Shown one piece after another: positions 54,901-62,032 of a DNA stretch of 64,000 nt. The stretch covers positions 1 to 64,000 of the forward strand of contig CBCYMK010000002.1 in the NCBI GenBank assembly GCA_965183875.1, in the 5' to 3' direction. The DNA comes from UBA6772 sp965183875 (lineage in GTDB: Bacteria; Bacteroidota; Bacteroidia; Flavobacteriales; UBA7430). The notes below the pieces were generated by a model, which was not told where the DNA came from, searched no databases, and worked only from the letters and a program-made list of their open reading frames with translations. Numbering within the stretch: position 1 is the stretch's first letter; each line of letters starts with the position of its first letter. Both the position numbers and the translations under genes were made by a program.

Positions 54901-55092
54901 ATCAATAACAGGATAACAAGACCCATCATCGATTGTAGCTAATACATCGTAGTTAAACATACCTGTATAAGTACAGCCTTCGATGCCTGGTCCAGCAGGG
55001 GTACTACGGTTAGTTTGTGCAAAAACTGTTACGGAGAAAAGTAATAAGCCAAAAAAGCCTAAAATGTTCAAACCTGGGGAGTTGATTTTCAT
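42949..55092 (-). CDS. Giant secreted cysteine-rich GCTD-repeat protein with coiled-coil stalk and T9SS-like C-terminus
   Basis: 4047 residues, about 12.1 kb with no frameshift. A signal peptide ends near FAQTNR. Residues about 35-3490 are well over a hundred imperfect units of 22-30 residues, of the type GCTDETAFNYNADANTDDGS plus C. Each starts with GC and ends with DDGSC or similar, so there are normally two cysteines per unit. About a dozen modules of the type CLNDSDNDGVCDENEI, with DxDxDG calcium-loop spacing, are interspersed. Residues about 3493-3900 are a long coiled coil of Leu/Ile heptads. The C-terminal domain (about 3905-4047) is the GWNIIGY domain ending in NLTGQEVNPEYEIKGT and an EKRLNQ tail. 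The likely role is a disulfide-stapled, calcium-stiffened surface fibre. This role is inferred from composition and secretion signals. Confidence 0.85.
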   Translation of the reverse strand: MKINSPGLNILGFFGLLLFSVTVFAQTNRSTPAGPGIEGCTYTGMFNYDVLATIDDGSCYPVIDGCMDANALNFIPLIGNPHVDVNTSDATIANPLGSCIAKVFGCMDNTYLGYNPSANIEDDSCGDLILPGCTSEGYLNYNPLANTDDGSCIEYIYGCIDENACNYNAVANTTDDSCTYAIGIYDCNGDCLNDSDNDGVCDENEIAAECGDPFACNYSDLDPTTDINNDLCYYAEEYYNCEDFCLNDSDTDGVCDENEIDAVCGDIEACNYLEFESTTDINNDLCTYSDENFDCEGACLNDSDNDGICDEDEIVGCDDDTAFNYNADATDDGGCEYEGCTSDWASNYNAEATIDDGSCVLAGCIYPNLFGYNVNATIDDGSCVPFAYGCTDSTAFNLTVGANTDDGSCVDVVDGCMDSNFTEFSSDANTDNGSCTTPVVLGCMDSNFTEYNVDANTENSSCTTPVVLGCTDSNFIEFNEDANTNDDSCNTAVVNGCTDSNFTEFSLEVNTNDGSCVTAVVLGCMDSTFIEYNEDANTNTDNTLCVTPIVVGCTDSNFIEYNEDANINDGSCITAVVFGCMDSSFIEYNEELGANTNDGSCITPIVIGCMNSSACNYDDNANIEGDCTFTEDYLDCNGDCILDVDGDGTCDEVEIYGCIYDWADNFNPAATNDNGSCIEVPGCTYEEMFNYNEDASHDDGSCYDVIYGCIDAAAFNFVALTGDSLIDANTDDGSCIAVVNGCTTELGMTNYNADANTDDGSCITEVLGCTDSSYIEYYEESGANTDDGSCLILVVEGCTDESAFNTTVGANTDDGSCEEVVEGCMDNTAFNYNVDVNTDDGSCVAILTGCTDATAFNTTLGANTDDGSCEDVVEGCMDNTAFNHNELANVDDGSCEDVVLGCIDESAFNTTLGANTDDGSCEEVVEGCMDNTAFNHNELANVDDGSCEDVVLGCIDESAFNTTVGANTDDGSCVDVVEGCMDNTAFNHNELANVDDGSCEDVVLGCIDNGAFNTTVGANTDDGSCVDVVEGCMDNTAFNHNELANVDDGSCEDVVFGCIDETAFNYNADANTDDGTCEAVVEGCVDETAFNYNADANTDNDSCIAVVVGCMDDTAFNYNQTANTAGDCIDVLVGCTDVNAYNTTEGANTDDGSCISVVNGCTDQTAFNTTVGANTDDGSCVDIVEGCTETTAFNFNSEANTADGSCIDVVKGCMDANYVEYDSSNNIADITSCLTCVNDFDNDGVCDQVEIMGCTYSWAYNHEITATNDDGSCVAIVEGCVDETAFNYNAEANTDDGSCIDVINGCMNSDYLEFNDGANTDDNSCTTLIEFGCTDEAYLEFNSDANTNDNSCSTLIVSGCMDALYIEFNPDANVENASCSTLIVSGCMDDTAFNYDSLANTQGECLPFISGCTYDYYVNYNPLANIDDGSCFDEYIYGCTDVNAFNYDAEANTDDASCIDIVIGCMDNQAFNYDEDANTPGVCTDVLVGCMDESAFNYDEAANTPGDCTDVLVGCMDSTAFNYDDLANTAGDCTDVLVGCMDELAFNYDESANTPGDCTDVLFGCTDVSAYNTTEGANTDDGSCIAVVNGCTDETAFNYDSEVGANTDDGSCIDVVYGCTYSWAYNYDDTATTENGSCIEFTYGCTDENACNFDVNGNTDNETCTYPEATNLNCDGSCITDTDGDGVCDENEVEGCIDSNACNYNVAATDSTNCDYLDALNTCAGDCTADNDNDGICDDIDPCVGTLDALGVCNGDCTADADNDGVCDDVDDCVGAPDAIGVCDGACTADTDEDGVCDDAEINGCTNILADNFNESATEEDGSCEISGCMNPYADNYNENANVNTSCEFLGCMDSVAMNYDSIANTDDGNCYYLDCMDEDADNFNVNAAVEGYCVYLGCTDTASSSFDEDANTEDGSCEYLGCIDASAFNYNEAANTDDESCYAVIEGCTDESAYNYVASSGDVLTDVNTSNNELCEYLGCIYDNMFNYDASATIDDGSCIDIVYGCTDITATNYNALANTDNGSCIPVIEGCTDETADNFVAAIGDVQVDVNTTDNSTCIYYGCINELAFNYDSLANTNDNSCYAIIKGCMDVEADNYNDYDGNGYTNALTGLVTTDINTSNPESCIYYGCTDETAFNYDNEANTDDGTCIAVVIGCMDAAYIEYNAAANTDTGMCMELIVVGCTDATAYNFNNLANTENGSCYAVIEGCLDTEALNYNDYDNDLASNILTNNILIDINTNIDGLCEYLGCTTDWADNYMTTATIDDASCYKEGCMSDWADNYDNLATIDDESCDRVGCMSDWADNFDELATTDDESCVRLGCTSDWADNYDTLATLDDESCDRVGCTAIWADNLDTLATTDNGTCYKVGCTYEFMFNYDYLATIDDDSCEPYIYGCTDSLALNYDELVNTDDNSCITVVLGCMDETADNYNEQANIADACTYYGCMDNTMFNYVSYANIDTDPSSCEPYVYGCMNDTMFNYNAEVNTADDSCIEVLTGCTDTFAFNYNSLANTLDNSCIDVVDGCVDTLAFNYNPLANTNADCIDVVTGCMDSLAFNFNSLANTSSECIAVIEGCMNESAFNYDASANTSTETCIDVVNGCMDTAFMEFDANVNTHIQSNCITVITYGCMLVDYVEYNPQANVSDNSCNLLAIPGCTDETAFNYAYSANQNDDSCYPYIYGCMDTEADNYIAVIGNVNTDINTNDSDACIYYGCTYESMFNYDENANTDDESCIAFVYGCIDSLACNFNAAANTTDGSCTYAATNLNCDGTCVSDIDEDGVCDELEIAGCTDATACNYTELATEDDESCTYATANFNCEGECLSDIDNDGVCDELEISGCTDATACNYDSLATENNLSCEFATEYYSCDNTCISDTDNDGVCDENEIVGCSDETACNYNVDATETDNTLCDYPSTNLDCNDSCLNDADNDGICDENEIAGCMDVSADNYNEIATDAAACEFVGCMDTLAFNYDAFANTAGDCVAVVEGCMNPISGLYNPEANVQDASCEYIGCMDAAFDTYDSNANVNNTAACGNYGCTYSWAFNYDSTATLDSGNCEPFIVGCTVATALNYNVEANTDNGTCIAVIEGCMDLTMFNYNASANTGNSSCIPFIEGCIDTTAFSFNVDLNANTDDGSCVAVITGCTDVNADNYTYPVGNVSIDINTPDASACIYEGCISEWAYNFDANANTNNGTCYPVIVGCTDDSALNFITLTGNVYTDVNTDDASCYYVNGCMDNTMFNYNELADNDDGSCITIEEGCIISAMYNYDENANTDNGTCYPVIEGCLDAEADNFITLLNDVQVDANTNNNSCEYLGCTSDWADNYGVTANTNATELANVNDGSCYKNGCMSEWADNYDAIATLDDATCYNEGCMAGWADNYDDLATQNTLLENACVRLGCTSEWANNYDELATDNDGSCYRFGCTNSDSDNFDYLATTDDGSCFRDGCTNPDSDNYDVLATIDDTSCYRVGCMYETMLNYDALATVDDGTCDAELTFLNSELESQEDSLQAEFTTIVNSITNAHNIELAGLNNEISTLEDEIQTLEAELIIANEAIENLTGIINVQTNSIAALNQEITYLEAQIVLKDAQIADLQGQIVDLIANHEAYIAYLNAQHASQVSALHAYYQSIIDGKDLIITNKDSLITVYVGQIADLSNEVADLESDLTTCENGTVTDETLIASLQAQITQKNAQISSLSSALAALQIVLDATELDLIIAQDSIIVLDVNVIALEAALLEESTNHLATQVVLDSVELELAGTVYELDLANQEIAALNAELALCVSNGLSANDSILSLNDSIQVLLFDIASKADEISELESENAELSSQVASLTAELVIANAEIVALNLEIDDLENVVDDLYAVNDSLENVITTANDSISSLNTQVLDLEIALEDCLENPALIPIEVDLLSGWNIIGYTLAVPQDIVATFEDIDQHIQIVKNNLGQTYWPEYGFNGIGDLIPGQGYQLRLSEGIIDYSFPVVDARIELSPTVPQWALDMEIPVHPNDIRTLVRVVNLTGQEVNPEYEIKGTVLLYMFNDGSVEKRLNQ
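51847..52629. repeat. Five tandem copies of a 156-bp higher-order unit inside the giant gene
   Basis: Here the two-unit block (52 residues: EGCMDNTAFNHNELANVDDG continued by a GCIDESAFNTT unit) is repeated five times head to tail. Three middle copies are almost the same at DNA level, while flanking units are much more divergent. This marks recent tandem duplication or gene conversion. Confidence 0.8.
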
Positions 55093-55473
55093 AATCTTGT
55101 AATTAGAGTTTAATTGTGTAAGGTATCAGTACCTTAATGTCTTCAAAATGCAAAAGGTTAACACTAAATTGAAAAAACTTTCAATTATTTTTAAATTAAA
55201 AAGTAAAAGCCATTTATAGATAAAGTCGAATTCCATACTTCTGGATAAATCAATCATTTTCCACTCAATACAGAAAATCATTAAAATAGACCCGAGATTA
55301 CACTTACTAATCCCCAAACAACGAAAAACGAACATTAAACAACTAACAAACAGCGCTTTACATCGATAAAACTAAATAAATCAAATCTAAATTTCACACA
55401 AATAAATAGTTGATTTTGTATGAAAGTGAAAAATGAGTGAAGTCACCCACAACAATTATTATGTATTAAAAGA
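55093..55473. other. 381-bp upstream region of the giant gene
   Basis: AT-rich sequence between the LytTR gene and the giant gene, both on the minus strand. It should contain the giant gene's promoter, but I find no convincing TTG/TAnnTTTG pair, terminator or small ORF. A 69-codon frame in it has no ribosome-binding context or recognisable product. Confidence 0.5.
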
Positions 55474-55815
55474 CTAATCCTCAATTCTTTTAATCAATAA
55501 TTTAGACTCATCAAACATTTTATCCATAAATGCAGGTTTGTATGATTTTGAGAGGACTAATTCAGTAGAGTCTAAAACTATTTTATTAATAGAAAACAGT
55601 CTAATCTTAGAAGAATTTACTGCCGAACTCCTATGACATTGTATAAAACTATCGCCCAAACTACTAAGCACATCGCTAAATAATATATTTACATTCAGTG
55701 TCCGATTCGTTAAATGGATCAGTGACCGACCTTTCAACCCTTCAATCCACTGTATCTCATCAATTGCAACTGGGTAATAGGTACCCTTCCCACTTTTAAA
55801 AATTAAATCTGACAT
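55474..55815 (-). CDS. LytTR DNA-binding domain protein, no receiver domain
   Basis: 113 residues covering little more than a LytTR domain: AIDEIQWIEGLKGRSLIHLT, then the conserved FIQCHRSSAVNSSKI and a final KSYKPAFMDKMF. LytTR proteins bind direct repeats in promoters and usually have an N-terminal response-regulator receiver. Here none is present, so activity would have to be set by another protein or by expression level. It lies directly upstream of the giant repeat gene on the same strand. Control of that gene is a natural guess, but no paired binding motif could be identified by eye. Confidence 0.85.
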   Translation of the reverse strand: MSDLIFKSGKGTYYPVAIDEIQWIEGLKGRSLIHLTNRTLNVNILFSDVLSSLGDSFIQCHRSSAVNSSKIRLFSINKIVLDSTELVLSKSYKPAFMDKMFDESKLLIKRIED

Positions 55816-56008
55816 ATCTATATATTCAATTATTTAATAATTCCACAAAGACTGTTAGCTATTAATGTACGCTAAATCAAAAAGGTTAACATAAATTATA
55901 ATTTATTTTAAATATTTTACGATTGACTCAATAGAAACCGAGATTATTCATTTATAAGTTTCACTCATTATTAATTGTAAATTATCAATTGCCAACTATC
56001 TTTGCGGA

Positions 56009-57454
56009 ATGGGAAACAACAGAAACAAAAGACTCTTTAGAAAAGGAGAAAGAATAGAACTCAATATAATAGACTTAGCATTTGGTGGTAAGGGGATAGC
56101 TAAAATCCCTACTGAAGGTGGAGATTTTGTATGCTTTGTAGAAAACACTTTACATGGACAAAAAGTACTAGTCTCGGTACATAAGTGTAAAAAAAATCAT
56201 GCTGAATGTAAGCTAATTGAAGTCCTAGAAAAGTCTGCCGACGAAGTTGAAATCCCTTATCAACTAATCCCAGGTGCTCCATACGCACAGCTACCTATAG
56301 CTATGCAAGAGAACAATAAAAAGAACAGTTGTTTACAGCTGTTTAAACGCATAGGTAAAATTGAAGATATTGAAACGTACTACGACGAGTTTATTAGCTC
56401 TCCAGATGTATGGCACTACCGCAACAAAATGGAATATTCATTTTCTGCTATACGCTACGACTTTGATGTTAAGCACGATGTAGATGATTTTGCTTTTGGT
56501 TTTAAACACCGCGGGACCTGGTGGATGGTAGAGAATTTAGAAAAAGATTCTGGGCTGTTTGATGCAGAACTAGAGAACGCCTTTCCAAAGCTCAAACAAT
56601 TTTTTATGGACGCCGATCACAGTCCATGGCACCCGCCAAAAAAGGAAGGTTTTTTACGCTTTTTGGTAGCCCGAAAATCCTATTCTGAAAATAAACTCCT
56701 ATTAAATTTAGTAACCACCTCGTCTGAGCTTGACCGTTTTGACATGAGCGCTTTTGTAGATGTATTAAAAGAGATCCTAGGAGAGCGTTTTGCCGGACTT
56801 TTACATACTATTAACGACAGCATAGGTGATAGAATTCAAGCTACCGACGGGAACTGTACCTTAGTGTATGGAGAGGATAAAATAGTAGAAAACCTCTTAG
56901 GTTTAAACTTCGAGATTAGCATGCAAAGTTTTTTCCAGACAAATCCCAAATGTGCAGAAAAACTATATCAAAAAGTAATCGATTACGTTCAAGAAACCTC
57001 AGAAAAACAAGAGGTAATAATGGATTTATTCTGTGGAACTGGAACAATAGGTCAATTAATTTCTTCTAAAATACCAGGAGCAGAAGTAATTGGAGTAGAT
57101 ATTGTACCCGAAGCAATTTCTGATGCTAAAAAGAATGCAAAAAGAAATGGTGTTGAAGACTTAAAGTTTTATGCAGCTGATGTAGGAAAATTCTTACAAG
57201 AATATCCACAGTACAACGGAACGATTTCTACCGTTGTGTTAGATCCTCCTAGAGCAGGTATTGCTCCAAAAACACTAAAAAAAGTGGTTTATCTAAATGC
57301 TCCTAGAATTGTATATGTGTCTTGTAATCCAGCTACACAAGCTAGAGATACTGAATACTTACTAAGCTGTGGGTATAAGTTAAAAAAACTGAGTCTGGTA
57401 GATCAATTCCCGCATACCTCACATGTAGAGAGTATTGTATTATTTGAGAAATAA
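56009..57454 (+). CDS. rlmD: TrmA/RlmD-type RNA (uracil-5-)-methyltransferase
   Basis: 481 residues. An N-terminal TRAM domain (about 10-75, FRKGERIELNIIDLAFGGKG) precedes the SAM-binding DLFCGTGTIGQL, the LDPPRAGI motif and the nucleophile cysteine in YVSCNPATQARD. FFQTNPKCAEKLY is the family's substrate block. It methylates C5 of uridine in 23S rRNA or tRNA. The four iron-sulfur ligand cysteines of E. coli RlmD are not seen: the region after TRAM reads IPGAPYAQLPIAMQENN. This appears to be a cluster-free Bacteroidota form, so the exact site is uncertain. It is a single gene on the opposite strand to its neighbours, followed by a strong terminator. Confidence 0.88.
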   Translation: MGNNRNKRLFRKGERIELNIIDLAFGGKGIAKIPTEGGDFVCFVENTLHGQKVLVSVHKCKKNHAECKLIEVLEKSADEVEIPYQLIPGAPYAQLPIAMQENNKKNSCLQLFKRIGKIEDIETYYDEFISSPDVWHYRNKMEYSFSAIRYDFDVKHDVDDFAFGFKHRGTWWMVENLEKDSGLFDAELENAFPKLKQFFMDADHSPWHPPKKEGFLRFLVARKSYSENKLLLNLVTTSSELDRFDMSAFVDVLKEILGERFAGLLHTINDSIGDRIQATDGNCTLVYGEDKIVENLLGLNFEISMQSFFQTNPKCAEKLYQKVIDYVQETSEKQEVIMDLFCGTGTIGQLISSKIPGAEVIGVDIVPEAISDAKKNAKRNGVEDLKFYAADVGKFLQEYPQYNGTISTVVLDPPRAGIAPKTLKKVVYLNAPRIVYVSCNPATQARDTEYLLSCGYKLKKLSLVDQFPHTSHVESIVLFEK

Positions 57455-57472
57455 TTGACTCAAACAAAACAT

Positions 57473-57512
57473 AAAAAAGCCGCTAGATACTTAGTATCAA
57501 GCGGCTTTTTTA
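57473..57512. terminator. Bidirectional terminator between convergent genes
   Basis: AAAAAAGCCGCT pairs with AGCGGCTTTTTT, and the interior GATAC-TTA-GTATC extends the hairpin. It lies 18 bases past rlmD and 17 bases past the stop codon of the minus-strand repeat gene, so it serves both. Confidence 0.9.
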
Positions 57513-57529
57513 TGCGCTATAAAATTTAA

Positions 57530-60500
57530 TTATTCGGCAGAAAAACTAAAGTTTGGCACTACTTCGTTTACATAAATCATATACCCTAAACCTGGCTTTA
57601 AATCTCCAAGCATATTTACACCAAACTCTGGAGACCAAAACTGTCCGGTTACATTTTTAACCAAGTGGATAGGTATTTCTACAGAAATTGATGGATCATT
57701 CATTAATAAACTAAAGGCGTCCTCGACATTGACTGTTTGGTTTAGAGGAAAACCAATCATATTCCAACCAAATAATAAATCAATATAAATAGGGTCTGCC
57801 ACACCACTTTCGATTATTGCACTTAGGAGCTGAACAGAATCTAATGCTGCACTATAGTCGGTAGAAATTGTTGTAAACTCACAAGTTCCGTTATCGGTAT
57901 TTGCTGAGGGATTATAATTGTCTGCAATCGATGAGGTACAACCCAACAATCGTACAGTTTCACAAGTCTGATTAGGGATATTAGCTAAAGGGTTAAATTC
58001 TAAGAATAAATGATTGGTACAACCTAATACTTTTAAATGTGTACACGAACCGTCAGAAAAATCAGCCTCCTGATCGAACTCTATATAATTATCGTTTGTA
58101 CAACCACCTGCTAAGTAGCTACATGAATGATTAGAAATTGTAGCTGATGGATTAAAATTACTAGCACTATGATCGGTACAACCTTCTATAGACTCAACAC
58201 AAGAACCGTCGTCGGTATTGGAAGAAGGCATAAAATTAATGGCAGACTCTTGGGTACAACCATAAACAGCATATTCACAAGAATAATCATCTGTATTAGC
58301 AAGTTCAACATAGTTTAAAGCAAGTGAATTTAAACATCCATAAACAAAATCTATACATTCTCCGGAATTCACATTTGCAATAAAATCATAATTAAAAGCA
58401 TTTACATCGGTACAACCTACAATAGGCATTATACAAGAAGCATCATCGTGTGTAGCAGCTGCGTTATAATTAAGTGCCGATACATACATACAACCGTGTA
58501 CTTGGATTAAAACACAAGAATTGTCTGATACATTTGCCTCGGCATTATAATTCAAGGCATTGGTATTTGTACAACCTTCTATTTTTTGAGTTATACAATA
58601 TGAAGGGTTAGAAATAATTGTATTGGGATTATACTCAAAATATGTTTCATCTAAACAACCTACTATAAGCTCATCGTAACTCACACAAGACTCATCATCG
58701 ATATTTGCCTCATAGTTATAATTATAAGCTGACTCATCGGTACAACCATAGATATAGGTACAAAACTCGGCGTTTACTACCACATTTGAGGCAACCATAG
58801 AATTGTACATATCATTATCTGGGTCTGCCATTGGGAAATAATTCGAGGCTATAGGATCTATACAAACCGAATTATTCGACCTAGTTCCAAAAGAATACTC
58901 ACATGGATCTATCAAATCAAACTCATTAAGTTGATTTACATTTGCCGTACTATTGTAATTATTGATAAAAGGGTAATCGTAAATACATCCATAAACAATC
59001 GGAATACATGAACCATTATCTGTATTAGCCAATGGATTAAAGTTTAAAGCACTAGCGTCGGTACAACCTAAAAGAGGGTAAACACAAGAGTCATCAGAAG
59101 TATTAGCTTCTACGTTATAATTATTGGCTAAAGGATTTGTACATCCCAGCACCAAACTAATACAAGAGCCATTATCTAAACTAGCCTGAGGATTGTAATT
59201 TAAGGCACTACTATCAGTACAACCTAAAACATCAATAATACAAGAACCGTTACTCATATTGGCTATCGCATTATAATTGTTAGCCTCAGGGTTTAAACAG
59301 CCCTCCACAATAGCGATACAAGAATTATCGTTTGTATTAGCAAGGATAGAATAGTTTAATGCCGTTTCATCTATACATCCATAAACTACAGCAATACAAG
59401 AGCCATCGTTTACGTTAGCATCGGGGATAAAATTGAAAGCAGTAGCTTGGGTACAACCTACCACTTTTACGATACAGCTACCGTCATCAAGAGAAGCTAG
59501 AATATTAAAATTTAAAGCAGTAGTATCGGTACATCCCAATACATGAAACTCACAAGTGTTGTCACTCACATTGGCATTTGAATTAAAATTTATAGCGTTT
59601 GATGACATACAACCTAACACAAGCTCTATACAAGAGTTATCTGCAGTATTGGCAGAAACATTAAAATTAAATGCTGTTTCATCCAAACAGCCATAAACCA
59701 TAGGAATACAGGAACCATCGTTAGTATTAGCTCCAGGTAAATAATTAACAGACTCAACTGTAGTACAACCACTAACTATAGCTACACAGGGGTCTGTTAA
59801 ATCAGATTCAGATACTTGATTCAAATTCGCATTCACATTGAAGTTGAATGCAAATGGATCCATACAACCGTAAGCAGGTAGTATACATGAATTATCATCG
59901 AACTCTACTAAAGGATCGTAGTTTAAGGCTAGAGGATTAGTACAACCCATATCATTACCACAATCTACTAATTGGTATTCAGCTTGTTCTATCAGTTCTA
60001 TATTATTCGTTGAATAGGTGAAATTCTCAATAAGTATATCATAGAGAATATTTGAGTTTACTAATTGAAAAGATAGCGCTGAAGACGGTGTGGCACCATC
60101 AATCTCTGGAGTAGCGGTATCGTCACCCCAAACAGCCATAGTACCCACAAAATCAACCATATTTATTGAACCTACAACAGTACCTTGGTCAGAAATAGCA
60201 ACAACATATGCCTGATCGTTTGTGATTGGAAGTGAATCTATAGCAGCATCTAAAATACCTACAATCATATTACTTCCAGTATTCCCAGTATATTCCTGCG
60301 GTAACTCACAAGCAGATATATGCAAACAAGAACCATCGTCCATGGTGGCATAAGACTCAAAATTTAATGCCGAAGGATCCATACAACCATTAAAATAACA
60401 AGAAGCATCATCTATACTCGCATCAGGGTTATAGTTAGATGCTTCAAAATTCATACAGCCATAAATAGTAAGAATAGTACAGTCATTTTGATTTGTATTC

Positions 60501-61882
60501 GCTAGAGGATTATATTCCATATAGCTAGGGTCTGTACAACCGTACACAACAGGAATACAAGAACCATCTGTGGTATTTGCTAAATCATTAAAATTAAAAG
60601 CTGCCGTATCTATACATCCAAAAATTCTTTCAATACAAGAGCCATCATTTACATTTGAGTTGGGTTCGTAATTAAAGGCATCCTCATCGTCACAACCAAA
60701 CACTAAAGCAATACACGAACCATCGTCTACCTGTGCCATTGGGTTATAATTAAGTGAAAACACATCCATACACCCAACAGTATATGCTGTTAAACAAGAG
60801 CCGTCGTTGGTATTTGCCTCAGCGTTATACTCTTCAAAATTACTATTCGTACAACCGTATATATGAGGAACACAAGAACCATTATTAGTCGTTGCGTTCT
60901 CATTATAGTTAAAAGCTGTTTCATCGGTACAACCTTCAACAATAATTGTTAAACAAGAAGCATTGTCAAAGTTTGCTACTGGATTATATTCTACATATAA
61001 ATTATTCAAACAGCCTTCAATTTTAACAGTGGTACAAGTACCATCATCTGTATTAGACAATTCAGAATATTCTAGAAAATTGGAATCTATACAACCGTAA
61101 ATTTTAAAAACAGAACAGGATTGATTTTCTGAGTTCGCCAGTGGATTATATTCTATATAATTCGAATTAGTACATCCTTCAACTATCAAAGTACTACAAG
61201 AGCCATTATCTTGGTTCGCGCTTTCAGAATACTCCAAATAAATAATATCGGTACATCCTGGTATTGCTATAGTCGAACAGGAACCGTCGTAAATAGAAGC
61301 TAAAGGATTGTATTCTAAATAACTCTCAATTGTACAACCGTAAACTAATCCAACAGTTAAACAAGACCCATCATCTAACGTTGCTAATGGATTGTATTCC
61401 TCATAGCTCTCGTTGATACATCCGTATACATTTCCCGAAATATCGCAGGTGGGAATAAAAGAAAGGCTTGAATTTAATATCTCTATTCCGTTAACCACGA
61501 AACTAAAAGTGGGAGTGTATATGATATCGTACAAAACACCATCTGATTGTGCTTTCAGTACCACATCGTCATTAGCCATTAATCCATCCTGGGTATTGCT
61601 ATTGGTGTCGTTTCCCCAAATAGCAAGTGTTTGCTGTGCCCCCGTCCATTCTATAGCCCCTACACAAACAAGCTGTTCGTTTATTTCCATAAAAGCACCA
61701 AGACTATCCCCTATAGTCAAAACATCATTGCTTAAGGCATCTTGGGTAAGCATAATAATCATATTAGAACCCGTATTGGTATACGAATAATCTAAATCAC
61801 AGCTTTGCGAAAAACTTTGAAGAGGTATAAGTAGCAAGAGTAAACTAAAAAGGCTACTTAGCTTATGAGTAAAGGAATTCAT
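57530..61882 (-). CDS. Secreted GCTD-repeat protein with two WGDD domains, lacking the terminal sorting segment
   Basis: 1450 residues with a signal peptide (LIPLQSFSQSC). It has WGDD-type domains at about 27-145 (TGSNMIIMLT, WGNDTNSNTQDGLM) and 524-644 (TGSNMIVGIL, WGDDTATPEIDGA). Around these are roughly forty GCTD-type repeats (GCTDSSALNYNPQASLDNGS plus C is one). The end (about 1364-1450) has the GWNMIGFPLNQTVNVEDAF domain found in its two relatives but stops at VPNFSFSAE, before the VNLTGQEV...EKRL segment they share. So the protein looks complete in the repeat region but without an obvious T9SS signal. It is less homogeneous in repeat spelling than the giant protein. Function unknown. 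Confidence 0.82.
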   Translation of the reverse strand: MNSFTHKLSSLFSLLLLLIPLQSFSQSCDLDYSYTNTGSNMIIMLTQDALSNDVLTIGDSLGAFMEINEQLVCVGAIEWTGAQQTLAIWGNDTNSNTQDGLMANDDVVLKAQSDGVLYDIIYTPTFSFVVNGIEILNSSLSFIPTCDISGNVYGCINESYEEYNPLATLDDGSCLTVGLVYGCTIESYLEYNPLASIYDGSCSTIAIPGCTDIIYLEYSESANQDNGSCSTLIVEGCTNSNYIEYNPLANSENQSCSVFKIYGCIDSNFLEYSELSNTDDGTCTTVKIEGCLNNLYVEYNPVANFDNASCLTIIVEGCTDETAFNYNENATTNNGSCVPHIYGCTNSNFEEYNAEANTNDGSCLTAYTVGCMDVFSLNYNPMAQVDDGSCIALVFGCDDEDAFNYEPNSNVNDGSCIERIFGCIDTAAFNFNDLANTTDGSCIPVVYGCTDPSYMEYNPLANTNQNDCTILTIYGCMNFEASNYNPDASIDDASCYFNGCMDPSALNFESYATMDDGSCLHISACELPQEYTGNTGSNMIVGILDAAIDSLPITNDQAYVVAISDQGTVVGSINMVDFVGTMAVWGDDTATPEIDGATPSSALSFQLVNSNILYDILIENFTYSTNNIELIEQAEYQLVDCGNDMGCTNPLALNYDPLVEFDDNSCILPAYGCMDPFAFNFNVNANLNQVSESDLTDPCVAIVSGCTTVESVNYLPGANTNDGSCIPMVYGCLDETAFNFNVSANTADNSCIELVLGCMSSNAINFNSNANVSDNTCEFHVLGCTDTTALNFNILASLDDGSCIVKVVGCTQATAFNFIPDANVNDGSCIAVVYGCIDETALNYSILANTNDNSCIAIVEGCLNPEANNYNAIANMSNGSCIIDVLGCTDSSALNYNPQASLDNGSCISLVLGCTNPLANNYNVEANTSDDSCVYPLLGCTDASALNFNPLANTDNGSCIPIVYGCIYDYPFINNYNSTANVNQLNEFDLIDPCEYSFGTRSNNSVCIDPIASNYFPMADPDNDMYNSMVASNVVVNAEFCTYIYGCTDESAYNYNYEANIDDESCVSYDELIVGCLDETYFEYNPNTIISNPSYCITQKIEGCTNTNALNYNAEANVSDNSCVLIQVHGCMYVSALNYNAAATHDDASCIMPIVGCTDVNAFNYDFIANVNSGECIDFVYGCLNSLALNYVELANTDDYSCEYAVYGCTQESAINFMPSSNTDDGSCVESIEGCTDHSASNFNPSATISNHSCSYLAGGCTNDNYIEFDQEADFSDGSCTHLKVLGCTNHLFLEFNPLANIPNQTCETVRLLGCTSSIADNYNPSANTDNGTCEFTTISTDYSAALDSVQLLSAIIESGVADPIYIDLLFGWNMIGFPLNQTVNVEDAFSLLMNDPSISVEIPIHLVKNVTGQFWSPEFGVNMLGDLKPGLGYMIYVNEVVPNFSFSAE

Positions 61883-62032
61883 ACAATGGGGGTTTGCTCA
61901 AATTTATGAAAATTTGTAAGAGCAAACAAACCTAAAAGGTTAGTAAAAAAACCTGACAAATAATACACTAGAATTAAACAAATATCTTGTACACGAAGAC
62001 TAAACAAATCTATTTAACCAAAACAAAATATT

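Noticed and set aside
42949..55092. Possible CRISPR array because of many regular short repeats
   Set aside because: The repeats are inside one intact reading frame, vary at synonymous positions, and have no constant repeat with unique spacers; no cas genes are in the window.
55126..55335. 69-codon minus-strand frame between the LytTR and giant genes
   Set aside because: No ribosome-binding context, no recognisable motif and AT-rich composition typical of a spacer; treated as upstream region of the giant gene.
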